64,000 nucleotides of DNA from Tillandsia leiboldiana. Lineage: Eukaryota > Streptophyta > Magnoliopsida > Poales > Bromeliaceae. The stretch spans positions 11,441,223 through 11,505,222 of the forward strand of contig CM055072.1 of the NCBI GenBank assembly GCA_029204045.2, read 5' to 3'. A program made the position numbers and the translations under genes. Positions within the stretch are counted from its first letter, which is position 1, and every line of letters begins with the position of its first letter. The notes beneath the pieces were generated by a model that saw only the letters and a list, made by a program, of their open reading frames with translations, made no database searches and was not told the DNA's origin. Positions 20,408 through 30,284 of this stretch are shown piece after piece.

Positions 20408-22847
20408 CTGTTACCACAAGAAACCACAAGTCAGCCACACAACCACACACGACCCAATCTAGCGAAAGTCAAGGACATCCCCCTATTTCTGTAACTTTAT
20501 GTTGTTTGCAGCCAACATAACTGTCCCACAGAAATAGGATATGTCGATCCCTCTTCACTCACTGGAAGAGTCAAATAACTCAATCACCGACTTTCGCAAA
20601 ATGTCGCGTCTCTCACGCCCTATCATCCTAGGGTTCGCCAAAAGCCTAGGGTTTCCTAAGTCCCAACTGACCTATCCCTAAGCTCTGATACCACCTAATC
20701 TGTCACGCCCCAGGTGTAAACCAGAACCCGGGCCCGTCTACAGATCCGCCATGCACACGGAATTTCCGCGTACACGAAGCGCTGGTAACCTGCTCAGATA
20801 GAAGAAATACAATAATAGAGCAATAAAAACAGAGCTGAACTGAAAATACTACATCTCAGACCGAACTGGAAGTAAAAATACAAAATGACTGTAAAAATAA
20901 GGTACAAGTCCCTCTCCCAGCTCAACACAAATATACAACCAGCTGGCTAAAGCCAGACCCCAAAAGTAAAAGTACAACTGTCAGAGATAAGATACATAAA
21001 AGGTACAAGTCTAGCTAACTCACTGTCAGGCCCACTGTCTAGCTACTCAACCGTCCTCTCTCCTCGAGCTGCCGCTATACGTCCAGCAGCACCCGCAGAA
21101 GGCTCTGCAAAACAAAGGAGAAGAAAAAGAAAAAGAAGAATGGGGGGTGAGAACTACTAGTAAACCAGTAGCCTCCCCCTAGTGGGTAAAGCCTCAAACT
21201 CTGACGTACCCACTAGGTCTACCAGAGGCAAAAAGGGAAGGAAGAGTGGTAAGTAATGAAACTGCTAAGAATGAAGACAACCACTACTATGCCTCTAAAT
21301 GTAGTGTCAAAGGGTATGACTGTGTGTATGCATCAGAAATAGTATCTGTCTAAATAAACCCAATCTAGCCATCAGTAAAAACTGGTACCGCCTACTGCCG
21401 CTCTCATCATCGGGCAAGTATAGCCGCGCCGATGTGATAGCAAAACTGTCCATAACTGTCTGACCCCAGCCTCTAGAGGGGAACTCGAGGGGAGCGACCC
21501 ACACGAGTAAAGCACCACCGGGCAATAACCGCGCCGGTAAGTTAAGAATCAAAAGTAGGACTGAATCACGACTATGCTAAAGTGGAACAAATCCCTCCAC
21601 TAATAGAAACCCCGATCCCCCAATCTGATGCAAAGATAAACATCCGGTCGACCGTCCAATGTCCGCGGTCGCCGCAATACCCCATAAGTCCAAATCTGAT
21701 AAAATAACCAATATCTGGTCAACCGCGTAATCTCCGTGGTTACCACAATGCCCCATAATCCACCATCTGGTAAATAATCAATATCCGGTCAACCGCCTAC
21801 TGTCCGCGGTTGCCGCAATCCCCCCACCAATCCATAATCGAGTCTAACCCGTCCCAGACTCAATGGCCTCAACTACAATATCCCGAACCCCTGCTCGAAC
21901 CCGAGCAACAAGACTCAAAAGTCTAAAAGAGAAGGAGAAAGGAAACAATCATGGTTTCTCCTAAGTCAAATCCCAATATGATAGTGTAGCAATAAATAGT
22001 GGCCTATCTAGATGTTCATACAAGCATGCAAATGTCCTCAGACAAGATGAAAGAAAGTGAATCAAATAACAGTTCCACATGTGTATCGAATAATCAATCC
22101 GCATAGATATAACCATCATGCTAAAAACATCAGCTAACTACACATGTATATAATCCCTGAGCCGTCATAAATCACCAAAGTGGTACCCGCACATAGATAT
22201 GTCATCATATCCCAATAATTAATCCGTTTAACCCACTTTCATAAAATCTATGTGCTAACATGGCATGTTAATTATCACTCTTAAAATATCCCCAACATGC
22301 TAAGTCTACAATATTAGTTACAATGATAGGCTCACGTTTATCTCATTTAATCCTGCATGGTAAACAACCAATATGTCCAATAAAGGGCTTCTCTAATAAA
22401 CTTAGTGAGCAAGTCAAAAGTAGAGGTATGCAACAACCACCCACCTCGAAAAGCGTGCACCACAAACCAAGAAAATACCCGCTGTCCTCTAAGCACACCG
22501 TCAGCTGAAACAGTATCCTACAACATCACATAAGTGTACACGGTGTAAAAACTACAAGTCTCAAAACAGATTTTGCTATTTTTATAATCAGCACGCAAAA
22601 CGAGGAATTTCACCTCTGTCCCGAGCTACAAAAATCCCAGAAAAATCACAGTTGCGTTCCTCGCGAAAAGTAGCCCAAAATCGACTCTTGAATCGCCTCG
22701 ATCTGATATTCCTATGCCGAGAAACAATTCGTCGAAGTTGCCGCTGTCCAAACATCCAAACAGCAAAAGAGGGGTCAAAACACCTTGCGAATCGTGCCAA
22801 GGAATCGGAATCCAGAGAAACCATCAACACGGAAAACGAAGCCCTAC
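20408..22847 (-). other. Predicted leader intron of Gypsy A
   Basis: In the 5' LTR (LTR2) the minus strand has AG/GTAGGGCT with the donor at 22847, and GTAACAG ends at 20408, directly before the gag ATG. Removing about 2.44 kb would bring the capped leader next to gag. The donor is shared with Gypsy B (4512) and the LTR at 61168 (62464). Prediction only. Confidence 0.4.
20682..20693 (-). other. Primer binding site of family-A int1
   Basis: The minus strand reads TGGTATCAGAGC, seven bases after the end of LTR2 at 20701. This fixes LTR2 as the 5' LTR. The corresponding site near 38189 in int2 is damaged. Confidence 0.92.
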
Positions 22848-23300
22848 CTCTCAGGAACACACCGGTGAAGAAATCGTCGAAAAAGGATTCCTGTACTGCG
22901 CAGGGGACTCCTCGGACTGAAATGCAACGATAACGGCCAAGATTGGGGAAAAAACGAGGCACACTGTAAAATCCGGATCGCCGCTGTCGAACTTCCAGAA
23001 AATCTGGGAACACACCACGAGGTATAAAAATTAGTGAGGAACAACTTCTCTTCAATGGCCTCTCTGAGGTTCTCTCTCGATCTCTTGGGAAAAACTGAAG
23101 AAGAGGGGAGGGGAGGGCCTATTTATAGGCCCACAAAACAATTGGGAAAATTCCCTTTAAGTCCCCAGTTTCGGGCTGCTACAGTGCGGCCCGGCCCATT
23201 TCGGGCGTGAACAGTGCGGCCCGGCCCGGAATTTTCCGGGCGCGCACTGTGCGGCCCGGCCCAGCCCAGCCCGCACACGGGATCCCGCCCTGTCCAACCG
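20701..23300 (-). repeat. Family-A LTR2, left part (before Copia#2)
   Basis: Collinear with 14746-17345. It contains the tandem units (21642-21828), leader and TATA box (23120-23127). It is interrupted at 23300 by Copia#2 and continues at 34843. Confidence 0.93.
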
Positions 23301-23600
23301 TGTTGGGTTATATGTATATAGATCTAAATAGGGGAAGAAACACCTAGAGGGGGGTGAATAGGTGTAAATGTATAAACACTCAAAAATCGTTGCGATAAAA
23401 AACCCAATGCGGAAATAAAAATAACACGCAAGATTTTTACGTGGAAAACTCCATCACCGGAGTAAAAAACCACGGGACCGATAACACGGCGAAATCCACT
23501 AGAATTAAAACACGTACAAGGTGATTTACCGTACACACTTACGACTCAACCTTTTCCATATGCTCCTAGAGGATCTTCTCCGCTCGCTCCACGACGCTTC

Positions 23601-23922
23601 TCGAATCCACGATCTGCGCCCAACGCCGAATCCACGGCGTCCAACGTCGAATCCACGACGTCCGACCGAATCCACGGTCTTCACCCAGTAGCACCCTTCG
23701 AATCCACGAACGTGCCTCGCTCCGAATCCACGAGAGCGGTTGAACCTTGAATCCACAAGGACACGCGAATCCACGCGCCGATTTTGGGGTAAATCGTTGT
23801 TTTCGGGTGGTGATGATCCGCCGAATACTTAGATCAAAGATAGATCGGAAATACCATCTAAGTATTCATTAGTTTGATTCAACTCAAGATATGAGTATGA
23901 AAACCTAGAATCACACTAATCA
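23601..23922 (-). other. Copia#2 structured leader: eight TGGATT-loop hairpins and two long hairpins
   Basis: On the minus strand eight short hairpins share loop TGGATT (plus-strand AATCCA at 23604, 23629, 23650, 23669, 23701, 23725, 23750 and 23768). Perfect stems include ACGCCG, ACGTCG, GACCG, TTCG, CCTTG and CGCG; one has a single bulge. Ahead of them lie hairpin II (GAATACTTAGAT 23823-23834 with ATCTAAGTATTC 23856-23867) and hairpin I (about 23867-23880 with 23910-23922, one mismatch). Same order as in Copia#1 but with different stem sequences. A second copy is at 33838-34014 and onward. Confidence 0.78.
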
Positions 23923-24081
23923 ATATAGATGAAGAAACATAGAGTATTATCTAATGATTTCCTTTCTTCTCTATATGTGGATCTTAGGCCGTATAAAATG
24001 ATATATGAATATGACGGCTATTTTCCTTTTATCGGCCTCTTTTCTTCTTCGGCTTAACCCTAGAAAAAGAGTCATAGGGTC

Positions 24082-24377
24082 TATTTATAGGTTAGAAATA
24101 TTTGGAAGGAGATAAGAATCAAAAACCAAACATTTCTGGAATTTTGACGGACGGCGATCCGGATCGGATTTGGGCGATCCGGATTGCAGTAGAAAGAAAG
24201 ACGGTTTCCAGAAAAACAATCGTTCGGGATCCGGATCGGAATGCCTGATCCGGATCGTTCATACAATTCAGAAAACTCAACGTTCGGGATCCGGATCGTG
24301 AGATGCTGCGATCCGGATTGAAGTAATGTATGAAGCAACAACCTTCGGGATCCGGATCGCTGGCTCTGATCCGGATC
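24082..24377 (-). promoter_or_regulatory. Copia#2 U3: four pairs of GATCCGGATC palindromes and TATA
   Basis: Ten-base sites start at 24156, 24176, 24228, 24247, 24288, 24310, 24349 and 24368 (two end in GGATT). Within pairs the spacing is 20, 19, 22 and 19 bases. TATAAATA (minus strand) lies at 24089-24082. A second copy is at about 34385-34620. Confidence 0.72.
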
Positions 24378-24604
24378 CTGAACATGTCCGAACACCAGTT
24401 TTTGATTTTTATGCTATTAAAGATTCTTCCAGGTGTTTCTACACTACAAGAAGTATTCAGATCACCAATAATCTTTAGTTAAACATACCTGATCCTTTTG
24501 AATTCTTCTTTCTTGAGATTGAGTTAAATGATCCAACCTTCTTCACCTTCAATCTTCAAGACTTGAACCTTTCACGAAACTACGCCAACTCAAATTCCGT
24601 AACA

Positions 24605-25348
24605 ATCTCCCCCTTTGGCGGTTTCGTGACAAAACACAGATCCACTAAAGAAAATTTAAAAAAATATTTTTGTTGCTATCACCATACAATAAAAATTTAC
24701 AATGGAGATCCAAAAATTTAAAAACATGAGATAAACTCCTAAAACAGACTCTAGACTTAGACATCTGTACTCTCTGCACAAAGAAATCATTCTTGACAAA
24801 AAGAGATCGTTAGATACCTCAAGAATATTTAGCATTCAAAACCTAACAGAGATAGAGTTTTATGCTCACCATGACATTGAGTAATTCAGATATGTAATAA
24901 GATCACAATCAAACATTGACATATCTTCTAAGCAATAAAATTCCAAATGTCATAACTTTGCTTTGTTAGTAATCAAACAACTTGTTAGTAATAATACATG
25001 TCCAAATAGTTAGTCGAATAGTTAGTAGGAACATGCAACAAATCACAAGATAAAAACCAGAAGTTGTGATACTTACCCTTCACCAAAGTCAAAGTTGAAG
25101 TGATACTTACCTTGATGTTCACACATTCACATCATCATTGTTCAAGTTCTCTCTAAACTCTCTCCCCCTTTTTGTCACAAACAAAGCCAAAATTACAAAA
25201 ATGGAGAGAATGGTTAACAATTCAAGTTTGAGAACTAAAAACTAAAACTAAAACTTAAAGACCTGCACAAAAGAAAGTAAAAATCAAGTTCCTGCACAAA
25301 AGAGGGATTAAACATATGCATAATAAACAGAAATTGGAAGGATATGGA
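24605..25348 (-). other. 3' untranslated region of Copia#2 between ORF3 and LTR
   Basis: AT-rich and non-coding, with the polypurine tract at the left end. It is conserved with 50561-51245 of Copia#3, including a stretch around CTCTCCCCCTTTTTGTCAC near 25160 that resembles a second polypurine tract. No frame of note. Confidence 0.75.
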
Positions 25349-26800
25349 TTATTCAGATTCATCTGAACTGATACAGCCGAGAATTTGGAAGATTTTCTTT
25401 AATCGCTTGTTCATTGATGATTGATTCTTATTTACCTTCTTTGTTTCTTCCTTTACCTCAATTAGTTCATTTGATATACGTTCTTGCTCGTTGGAGAGCC
25501 TTTGCTGTTCTTTATAGATTGAGGTAACAGATGCATCATCATCAGAAGTTGATTGAGGTGCTTGTTGTGCTGGATGTGCTGGTTGGACTGGAGGAGTTGC
25601 TGCCGGTGCAGAGGTTGTCGCTTGTTGTTGTTGTGCTCGTTGCCGGTGAGGAGTTATTATGGGTTCATCTGGCTTCGTCGAGAGAGACTTTACAATTGTT
25701 GTTTCATTGATCATTCCTAGACTGTGCACATAGGAACTTGCATTTGTGTCAGCTTTAAATTTGCGAAGAATGCGCATGATGATCATTGGATAAGGTAGTC
25801 TCTCTGAAGGATGAGCATGCTCCACATATCGCGCCATCTTTGTCCAGATGACGTAATGAATGTTTAAGTTAGCTCCCATTGCTGCTGTGGGGTTTCCAAG
25901 TAGATAAAGGAATATCATTCTATCCCACCGAAGAACCTTTGTGTTCATGTTTGGAATGACATTATAACAAACAATTAAGTTTAAGAAGCGGTACTCTGGT
26001 CGTAGTTCTTTCGAGAAAACGGAGTTTCCTGTCGACCGAGTATCTGGAAGACAGATTCCATCAACTACCACTCTCCAGGAGTAGGTGTTGAAGACTTGAT
26101 TCTTCAGGTAATGAGTGCCATCGGCTCGGGCGTCCATCCCTAATACCTCTCCAATCAGTTGGGGCGTCACTTTGATCTTAACATTCTTGACCAATGTTTG
26201 AAAGTCTCGGCGTCCGCTCTCCTGATCAACTAGATAGCAAGCATTCTGATAAAACATTCTCACTGAGTGAAGACAATACCCAGTGGTCTCCGGGAAGTTG
26301 CATATGGGAGCAAGACCTATCTGGTCAAACAAAGTCCCAAATGGCCGAGAACGCTCCTTTAAGGCTTTTACATCAACATGCCTTTCTCCAATGCATTCCC
26401 TGTTTTCAAATTCCTTTATTCTAGCCGAGCTGACAAAGTCTTGTGGAGGTGCTTGGCTATCAACTGGTTGCTCAATGGAGATTCCTCGAGCACTTCCTCT
26501 TTTGCGAGCAATACTTTTTCTTCTTGTCTTCCCAGAGGTTTCTTCCATTGGAGCTTTGCCTTTTTCAGCAGCAGTAGGCGGAGCCTTTTCCTTTGATGTC
26601 TCTGCACGGGCTTTCCCTTTCGAAGCAGTAGAAACAGTCGTTGCTTCAACTTGCAGTTCATCCCAATCAATTGATTCCGTTTCAGATTCTGTATCGGAAT
26701 CATCTTTAGCTTTCTTAGCCTTCTTAGCCCTCTTGGGCTTGACAGTGTCCTTGACATGAACCATGGCAGCAAGTAGGAAAATAAACCAAGTGATCACCAT
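25349..26800 (-). CDS. Copia ORF3 protein (483 aa), function unknown
   Basis: Open from the ATG at 26800 to 25349. Residues 1-14 are hydrophobic (MVITWFIFLLAAMV). Residues 21-32 and 91-105 are Lys/Arg-rich and nuclear-localisation-like. Residues 126-352 form a compact domain with FENRECIGERHV, VRMFYQNACYL and LPYPMIIMRIL. From memory this resembles the plant-transposon-protein domain catalogued as PF20167; a profile search is needed. A Gln/Pro/Ala-rich linker (385-418), a coiled coil (427-470) and an acidic tail follow. It is not Gag, Pol or a capsid protein. The position after pol recalls the env-like ORFs of SIRE elements, but there is no clear C-terminal membrane segment. It has its own predicted promoter and 5' intron. 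It is open while gag-pol of the same element is broken. Confidence 0.8.
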   Translation of the reverse strand: MVITWFIFLLAAMVHVKDTVKPKRAKKAKKAKDDSDTESETESIDWDELQVEATTVSTASKGKARAETSKEKAPPTAAEKGKAPMEETSGKTRRKSIARKRGSARGISIEQPVDSQAPPQDFVSSARIKEFENRECIGERHVDVKALKERSRPFGTLFDQIGLAPICNFPETTGYCLHSVRMFYQNACYLVDQESGRRDFQTLVKNVKIKVTPQLIGEVLGMDARADGTHYLKNQVFNTYSWRVVVDGICLPDTRSTGNSVFSKELRPEYRFLNLIVCYNVIPNMNTKVLRWDRMIFLYLLGNPTAAMGANLNIHYVIWTKMARYVEHAHPSERLPYPMIIMRILRKFKADTNASSYVHSLGMINETTIVKSLSTKPDEPIITPHRQRAQQQQATTSAPAATPPVQPAHPAQQAPQSTSDDDASVTSIYKEQQRLSNEQERISNELIEVKEETKKVNKNQSSMNKRLKKIFQILGCISSDESE

Positions 26801-26825
26801 TTTGATTGCTAGTGATGAATGTATC

Positions 26826-27209
26826 CTGTGAAGACCAACTCAAGAACACATGATAAATTGTCAATTTTCAAAAATTAGAAGAATTGTACCCAAACAATCA
26901 TAATCATGTAGAGAGACTAGGAATCAAATTAGTTTTGCAAAAAGACTTTTAAAAATAGATCAATTGCATGATTTTCGAAAATCCTTATTATATGCCCTAA
27001 AACCGAAATTTTTAGAAATCGAAGCCTAAAAATCCGTTAATCAGGAGAATACCTAGCATATAATCAAAACTAATCTACCCAGAGTTCTTATTTCAAAAGA
27101 AATTTGACCAAAAACCATTCAAAAATGAAAAAGATAGGAAAATCTCATCACGTTTTGAAGAAAATAGAGAAAAACTGTGAAAAACGGGATTTTGATCAAT
27201 AAAACTTAC
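26826..27209 (-). other. Predicted 5'-UTR intron of ORF3 (Copia#2)
   Basis: Minus-strand donor GTAAGT (27209-27204) and acceptor TTCACAG (G at 26826) enclose 384 bases, ending 25 bases before the ORF3 ATG. The equivalent introns in Copia#3 and #4 are both 383 bases with the same signals. Confidence 0.6.
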
Positions 27210-27229
27210 TTGTATTCGAAGAACTTGAG

Positions 27230-27436
27230 TTTGGAAAGCTCCAAGGTGCAATAGTTCTAGAGAGAGAGGCTCTAGAGACTTGAGAATAAAAGATTAAGGT
27301 AAAAGAAATTAAAACCCTCATGTTCTTAATAAAACCCTAGCCGTGATCCGGATCGGATCGAGATTTCGATCCGGATCGGCCAGCCGCAGGAAGAAGCCTG
27401 CGTTCGGGATCCGGATCAGCTTGCCCGATCCGGATC
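27230..27436 (-). promoter_or_regulatory. Internal promoter of ORF3 (Copia#2)
   Basis: GATCCGGATC at 27345, 27368, 27408 and 27427 forms two pairs spaced 23 and 19 bases. Downstream (minus strand) lie a TATA-like TTTATTAA near 27335-27328, a pyrimidine-rich leader and the intron. The palindromes equal those of this element's LTR. Confidence 0.6.
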
Positions 27437-27779
27437 GGCTCCAACTTTTTCTTCAGAAAAATTTAGAAAAATTTCATAAGATCCAGAAAAAGTATGTAAG
27501 CACAATTGTGTATCAACTTTAAACAAAAATCATCGTTTCATACAACAAGAATTAGATTATGCCAAATCTATCAATAAAATCCAAAAATGAAACGAGAATT
27601 TACAAAAATTAAATCCCTTAAAGTTGAACACCTTCAATTACATCTAACTTGATCTTATGAGTAATGACTTTATCAAATCATCAGTTCGGTAAAGAAAATG
27701 AAATATAAAGATCAATAGATGTTTGAAATCCCAAATATGGTAGATAATTTATCTAGACAATCTGTTGAAGAGAGTGGTT

Positions 27780-28015
27780 CTTTGAGCATCTTTCTTTAAA
27801 ACCCCACCTTATACCAACCTTGAAATTTGACGGAGTCAAGTATTTCAACATGCATTTTACTTAATCAAAAATTGAACAACCATGCTTGGTATACATGTGG
27901 TAGCTGCACACAATACTCGGACGACCGAGGTGGTAGCTCTTTCCTCCATGTGGTGGTAGTTTTCACACTCCTCATTGGGATGTAACTCTTTCCACATCTT
28001 TTGAGCATTTTACAT
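27780..28015 (-). repeat. Post-pol dimeric repeat with hairpin (Copia#2 copy)
   Basis: Alternating units (plus strand): GTGGTAGCTGCACAC, GTGGTAGCTCTTTCC, GTGGTAGTTTTCACAC, GATGTAACTCTTTCC. The hairpin CTCGG-ACGA-CCGAG is at 27916-27929. The region is non-coding and lies between the pol stop and ORF3. It is conserved in all four Copia elements. Confidence 0.7.
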
Positions 28016-28372
28016 TTCTTTGACTCCCCCTCAATTGGCTATCAATTATTTAAGATATAAAGTATTCAACCAAAAATTGATCTCGATTTCATACTCGACT
28101 AAGCAGTCAAATAAGATAATGACTATAGCAAGAGATCATTGAGAGAGAAATTGACTTTGATCACTTAGAAGATGATTTAATTAACATAAATGATCATTGC
28201 AACAGTAAAATATTATGATGGCAAAAGCATAATAAATTTCTAAATGTGCGAAAAGATGCAATTAAAGTCAATTATGATCTATGCTCAATTAATGTCCTAT
28301 GTACAAACATAGATAATGAACAAAACAAAACAAAAACAAAACCTATCCTAAGCAAAGGTTTCAAAAAGAAGT

Positions 28373-30284
28373 TTATTTCAAGGAAAGCATTCCAATTGCT
28401 TTTCGCAAATGAATAAAACGTTTTTGATCCAAAGGTTTTGTTAAAATGTCAGGTAATTGATCCTCAGTTGAAATATATGAAAGTTGAAGAGTGTTTGATT
28501 CAACTAGCTCTCTAAGAAAATGATATCTAAGTTCAATATGTTTTGTTCTAGAGTGCAACATAGGGTTTTTTAGAAATGTTAATTGCACTTGTGTTGTCAC
28601 AAAGAATTGTTACCGAAGATGCTGAAATCCGGAAGTCGCTCAACACACTTTTCATCCAAATGAGTTGGGTTGAACAACTACCCGCTGAAATGTATTCCGC
28701 TTCGGCAGTCGAGAGTGCTATGCAATTCTGCTTTTTACTGTGCCATGCAACAAGGCAATGGCCAAGATAGAAGCATGCACCACTCGTGCTTTTCCGATCA
28801 ACCACTGATCCTGCCCAATCGGCATCTGAGTATCCAACAATATCCAAACTAGTTCCCATAGGATACCAAATTCCGAAATTAATTGATCCTTTGATGTACC
28901 GGATGATCCTTTTCACCGCTTTCAGGTGAACCTCCTTTGGTGCTGATTGATATCTCGCGCAAATCCCAACACTAAAGGATATATCCGGGCGACTAGCCGT
29001 GAGGTAAAGTAGACTTCCAATCATACTTCGATACAGTTTCTCGTCTACATTCTCACTTTGTGAATCACTTCCAAGTCCCTTGTGGCTAGTTCCCATTGGA
29101 GTCGGAAAATCCTTCGAATTTTCTAAGTCATACTTTTTAACCAACTCCATTGCATACTTGGATTGACTCAAGTGAATACCTTCATCATTTTGTTTAATTT
29201 GCAATCCAAGGAAATAAGTCAATTCGCCCATCATGGACATCTCAAATTCGCTTTCCATGGTCTCCGCGAATTTAGAAGCATCATTATCTCTTGTTCCGCC
29301 AAATACAATGTCATCGACATAGATTTGTGCTACAATGAAATTGCTTTGATAATGCTTCACAAAGAGAGTCCTGTCAGCTCCCCCTCGAGTATAGCCCTTC
29401 TCCAAAAGGTGCTTTGTCAACCTTTCGTACCATGCTCGCGGTGCTTGTTTCAGACCGTAAAGAGCCTTTTTCAAACGAAAAACATGGTTAGGTTGTTTAT
29501 GGTCTACAAAACCTTTCGGTTGAGCCACATAAACTTCCTCATTTAAAAACCCATTTAGAAACGCGCACTTAACGTCCATTTGAAATAATTTGATTTTAAA
29601 ATGACAAGCAATAGCAAATAGTATACGAATGGACTCGAGTCTAGCTACAGGGGCGAATGTTTCATCAAAGTCTATACCTTCTACTTGAGAGTAGCCTTGA
29701 GCAACTAATCGTGCCTTGTTCCTGATGATAGTACCATCCTCATTTTTCTTGTTCTTGAAAATCCATTTGGTACCTATCACATTATGTTGCTTTGGAGGCT
29801 TCGTTAATTCCCAGACTTTGTTTCGCTCAAATTGATGGAGCTCTTCCTGCATTGCTTTAATCCAGTAGTCATCCTGAAGAGCTTCATCTATGTTCTTTGG
29901 TTCGATTAAAGATACATAGCAAGCGAATCCACAAACCAACTGCCTCCGAGTTCTAACTCCTTCTTGTGGATCTCCAATAATATTCGATTCCGGATGATCC
30001 TTGGAGATTCGTAGCGTTTGTTGAAACGGAGTACTCGGAGGTATATGAGAAGATTCCTGCACATCAGATAAACTTGAAGAACCATTAGATGCATCATTAA
30101 TATTGGAAGTATTATTATAAGAAGATGCAATGGCAGGTGAATCATCATCTAGAGAGATATCGAGGGTAGATTTTCCAGATTCAAAGTGAAAAGCTTCATC
30201 TACTTTAACATTTATAGATTCTACGATCGTCTTAGATTCCAAGTTAAATACTCGATATGCTCTACTATTTGTAGAATACCCCAA
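28373..30284 (-). pseudogene. pol: Copia#2 reverse transcriptase - RNase H, one late frameshift
   Basis: A 578-codon frame (30284-28548) covers the integrase C-terminal linker, the RVT_2 reverse transcriptase (KWIFKNKKNEDG, QMDVKCAFLNG, IYVDDIVFGG with the catalytic Asp pair) and most of Ty1-type RNase H (YSDADWAGS, STAEAEYISAG). A frameshift near 28560 moves the last part (KHIELRYHFLRE to the end IGMLSLK) into the frame 28600-28373. Upstream, a frameshift near 30350 separates it from the integrase frame. The product would copy element RNA into DNA in the particle; this copy cannot make a full polyprotein. Confidence 0.92.

Larger units (their letters stand above)
23301..24604 (-). repeat. 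3' LTR of Copia#2
   Basis: 1304 bp, ending TAACA (plus strand, 24604). The polypurine tract CCAAAGGGGGAGATT (minus strand) lies next to it, starting at 24605. Nearly identical to 33523-34837, with a few small indels. Confidence 0.92.

Noticed and set aside
23601..23777. A CRISPR-like array, because a short word (AATCCAC) repeats at near-regular intervals.
   Set aside because: Spacing is irregular, the repeated word is a hairpin loop with differing stems, and the setting is a plant LTR.
25349..26800. ORF3 as a true envelope glycoprotein.
   Set aside because: Only a short hydrophobic N-terminus is seen, with Lys-rich patches right after it and no C-terminal membrane anchor; the central domain looks like a plant transposon protein.
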